A stretch of 64,000 bases of DNA, taken from an uncultured Clostridia bacterium (lineage in GTDB: Bacteria > Bacillota > Clostridia > Oscillospirales > Acutalibacteraceae). Positions within the stretch are counted from its first letter, which is position 1. Each line of letters starts with the position of its first letter. Positions 62,015-64,000 of this stretch are shown piece after piece. Made by a program: the position numbers and the translations under genes. The DNA lies in assembly GCA_947632045.1 (NCBI GenBank), contig CANRNQ010000001.1:1-64000 (forward strand), read 5' to 3'. The notes under the pieces are model-generated. The model ran no database searches and was not told where the DNA came from. It worked only from the letters and a program-made list of their open reading frames with translations.

Positions 62015-64000
62015 ATGATTTTCAGGCATAAATTCGGAAAACCGCTTGAAACCGGAGCCGCAGTCAATTTTGACGGAGTCGAAATTGTCGACGATGAAGC
62101 CGTAGAATACTTTTCGGTGGAAAAAAGCGGCGGAATAACCTTCAGACGAAGGCTTGGGGAGGATACCGCCGTTTACGGCCTCGGAGAGAACGTGAGAGGG
62201 ATAAATAAGAGAGGCTGGCGCTATGTCAGCTACTGCTCCGACGACTCGATGCACACGGAGGACAAGCAGTCGCTGTACGGGGCGCACAATTTCATCGTTG
62301 TAGACGAGGAAAAGCCCTTCGGAGTGTTCGTCGATATACCGGGAAGGGTCGCGTTCGACGTGTGCGCGGATAAATATGACGTTCTCGAAATAATTGCGGA
62401 GGACGACAACCTTTATTTTTATGAGATAACGGGCGACAGTATAAGCGATATAGTGCGCAGCTTCAGAGCGATGATAGGAAAGAGCTATGTTCCGCCGCTG
62501 TGGGCGTTCGGCTATCAGCAGTGCCGCTGGAGCTATCCGACCGAGGACTCCGTAAGAGAGGTGGCGCGCGAATATAAAAGGGCGGGCATACCGATAGACG
62601 CGGTGTATCTCGACATAGACTATATGGAGCAGTATAAGGATTTTACGGTCGATAAGGAGAGATTTCCCGACCTTAAAGCGCTTGCCGAGGAGATGAAGGA
62701 GGAGGGTATACACCTTGTCCCAATAATAGACGCCGGAGTCAAGATTGAAAAGGGCTACGACGTTTACGAGGAGGGCGCTGCGAACGGATATTTCTGCAAG
62801 GACGAAAGCGGAGATGACTACGTCACGGCAGTTTGGCCCGGCAAGACTCATTTTCCCGATTTCCTGAACGCGGAGGCCCGCCGCTGGTTCGGGCTTAAAT
62901 ACAAGCGGCTCACTGATATGGGAATAGACGGCTTTTGGAACGATATGAACGAGCCGGCGATATTCTACTCCGAAAAGGGGCTTGAGAGGGTCTGGACGAC
63001 GCTCGACGCGGTGAAGGAGCAGGGTAATATAGGAATGTCGGGCTTTTTTGCGGTGCGCGATGCATTCGGCGGACTTATGAACAGCGAGCGCGATTACAAG
63101 GCGATGTATCATAATATGGGCGGAGAAACCGTCTGCCACCACAGGGTGCATAATCTGTACGGCTATAACATGACGCGCTCGGCAGCCGAGGCTCTGAACG
63201 AGATAAGGCCCGACGAGCGCACACTGCTGTTTTCGCGCGCGTCGTATATCGGTATGCACCGTTACGGCGGAATATGGACGGGCGACAATCAGTCGTGGTG
63301 GAGCCATATACTTATGAATCTAAAAATGCTGCCGTCCTTGAATATGTGCGGCTTTTTATACACCGGAGCGGATCTTGGGGGCTTCGGCGGAAATACGACG
63401 AGAGATCTGCTGCTGCGCTGGCTTGCGCTCGGTATATTCACCCCGCTTATGCGCAATCACTCGGCTCTCGGCACGAGGAACCAGGAATGTTACCGCTTTG
63501 AAAACAGCGATGATTTCAAGGGGTTGATCTCCCTGCGGTACAGGCTGATACCGTATCTTTACAGTGAGTTCAACAAGTCAAACGAAAGCGGCGATATGAT
63601 GTTCAGGCCGCTCGCCTTCGACTATCACGACGACAAGCGCGCTCGCGGAGTCGAGGATCAGCTCATGCTCGGAGGAGAGCTTATGATAGCTCCCGTATAT
63701 GAGCAGAACGCGCGCGGCAGGTATGTGTATCTTCCGGAGGATATGCTTTTTGTGCTTTTCGACGGTGCAGACCGCTTCGAGGCAAAGAGGCTTGAAAAGG
63801 GCGACCACTACATTGAGGTCGGGCTGAATCAGGCGCCGGTGTTTATTAGGCGCAACAGGCTTCTCCCGCTTTGCCGCGCCGCTCAAGCTACAAGCGCGCT
63901 CGACAGAAATACTCTTGAGCTGATCGGTTGGACGGACGGAGCCGCCGAGTACGAGCTTTACACTGACGACGGAATATCAAAGCCTGTTAAGGGCAAAAAG
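62015..64000 (+). CDS. Glycoside hydrolase family 31 alpha-glucosidase, 5' part
   Basis: The first 662 codons are present and the frame runs off the window. ATG 62015 follows AAAGGAGAGATG. The N-terminal domain has VYGLGENVRGINKRGW. The nucleophile is D310 in GFWNDMNEPAIF, the GH31 signature, and the acid/base is D424 in WTGDNQSWW, with HRYGGIW and NHSALGTRN nearby. GH31 enzymes release terminal alpha-linked glucose or xylose. No signal peptide is visible, so it acts in the cytoplasm on imported oligosaccharides. Substrate is not determined; alpha-glucosidase is most probable. Confidence 0.92.
   Translation, partial: MIFRHKFGKPLETGAAVNFDGVEIVDDEAVEYFSVEKSGGITFRRRLGEDTAVYGLGENVRGINKRGWRYVSYCSDDSMHTEDKQSLYGAHNFIVVDEEKPFGVFVDIPGRVAFDVCADKYDVLEIIAEDDNLYFYEITGDSISDIVRSFRAMIGKSYVPPLWAFGYQQCRWSYPTEDSVREVAREYKRAGIPIDAVYLDIDYMEQYKDFTVDKERFPDLKALAEEMKEEGIHLVPIIDAGVKIEKGYDVYEEGAANGYFCKDESGDDYVTAVWPGKTHFPDFLNAEARRWFGLKYKRLTDMGIDGFWNDMNEPAIFYSEKGLERVWTTLDAVKEQGNIGMSGFFAVRDAFGGLMNSERDYKAMYHNMGGETVCHHRVHNLYGYNMTRSAAEALNEIRPDERTLLFSRASYIGMHRYGGIWTGDNQSWWSHILMNLKMLPSLNMCGFLYTGADLGGFGGNTTRDLLLRWLALGIFTPLMRNHSALGTRNQECYRFENSDDFKGLISLRYRLIPYLYSEFNKSNESGDMMFRPLAFDYHDDKRARGVEDQLMLGGELMIAPVYEQNARGRYVYLPEDMLFVLFDGADRFEAKRLEKGDHYIEVGLNQAPVFIRRNRLLPLCRAAQATSALDRNTLELIGWTDGAAEYELYTDDGISKPVKGKK

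Noticed and set aside
61679-63307. A 542-codon minus-strand open frame across degV and the GH31 gene
   Set aside because: It overlaps two well-supported genes on both strands and contains no recognisable domain; it is a codon-bias shadow.
1-64000. tRNA genes, rRNA genes and CRISPR arrays
   Set aside because: No tRNA T-arm consensus with a matching acceptor stem, no rRNA words and no regularly spaced direct repeats were found on reading both strands, though a covariance search was not possible.

Overview
The window looks like a chromosome segment from a Gram-positive, probably gut-associated Clostridia member, likely near Oscillospirales/Ruminococcaceae. This is inferred from the clostridial neighbourhoods (holB-ricT, era-cca, a DUF5685 gene beside a J-domain gene, comEC-holA-rnmV), a SpoIIM homologue, Gram-positive style AGGAGG ribosome sites, a secreted leucine-rich protein ending in a dockerin, and the absence of outer-membrane genes. 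No rRNA or tRNA genes and no CRISPR array were seen.

Region 1 (1-11.4 kb) is the right part of an integrative element or prophage relic. It holds a replication module (DUF2800 tail, DUF2815 putative ssDNA-binding protein, small membrane protein, family A DNA polymerase), then three overlapping genes of the large serine recombinase type (two complete, one a stand-alone recombinase domain). An AT-richer cargo operon follows: a small HTH protein and two different DUF262 proteins, a likely GmrSD-like defence module. A short coding relic resembling the C-terminus of the 23S rRNA uracil methyltransferase RlmD lies just beyond the cargo and may mark the chromosomal junction. Region 2 (11.4-14.2 kb) carries three acquired metabolic genes (HAD phosphatase, nitrilase-type amidohydrolase, TIM-barrel isomerase); a duplicated 75-bp coding relic flanks the first.

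Region 3 (14.2-64 kb) is mostly core chromosome: holB-ricT; a zinc-ribbon membrane protein; potABCD on the minus strand behind a consensus promoter; a CNNM/CorC transporter; hisS-aspS; an APH-type kinase; an ECF sigma/anti-sigma pair; an aminotransferase; secDF; a secreted LRR-dockerin protein; znuCB; a MutS-related ATPase; a TrpB-like enzyme; an alpha/beta hydrolase; purC; era-cca; DUF5685-J-domain; proC; spoIIM; a three-gene ABC exporter; rubrerythrin; comEC-holA-rnmV; HIT; degV; and a GH31 glycosidase that runs off the window.

The most unusual signal is a family of five interspersed intergenic elements of about 125-150 bp (23.6, 28.1, 29.8, 48.8 and 60.8 kb). All have the same plan: outer inverted repeat, variable hairpin, conserved inner inverted repeat, second variable hairpin. 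The hairpin sequences differ between most copies but always still pair, so structure is conserved rather than sequence. Two near-identical copies bracket the sigma/anti-sigma cassette. Other points are terminator-like hairpins that overlap the ribosome site or start codon of the next gene (3.1, 23.1 and 50.5 kb), a predicted H-type pseudoknot in the secDF leader, and an uncoded structured region at 52.2-53.1 kb.
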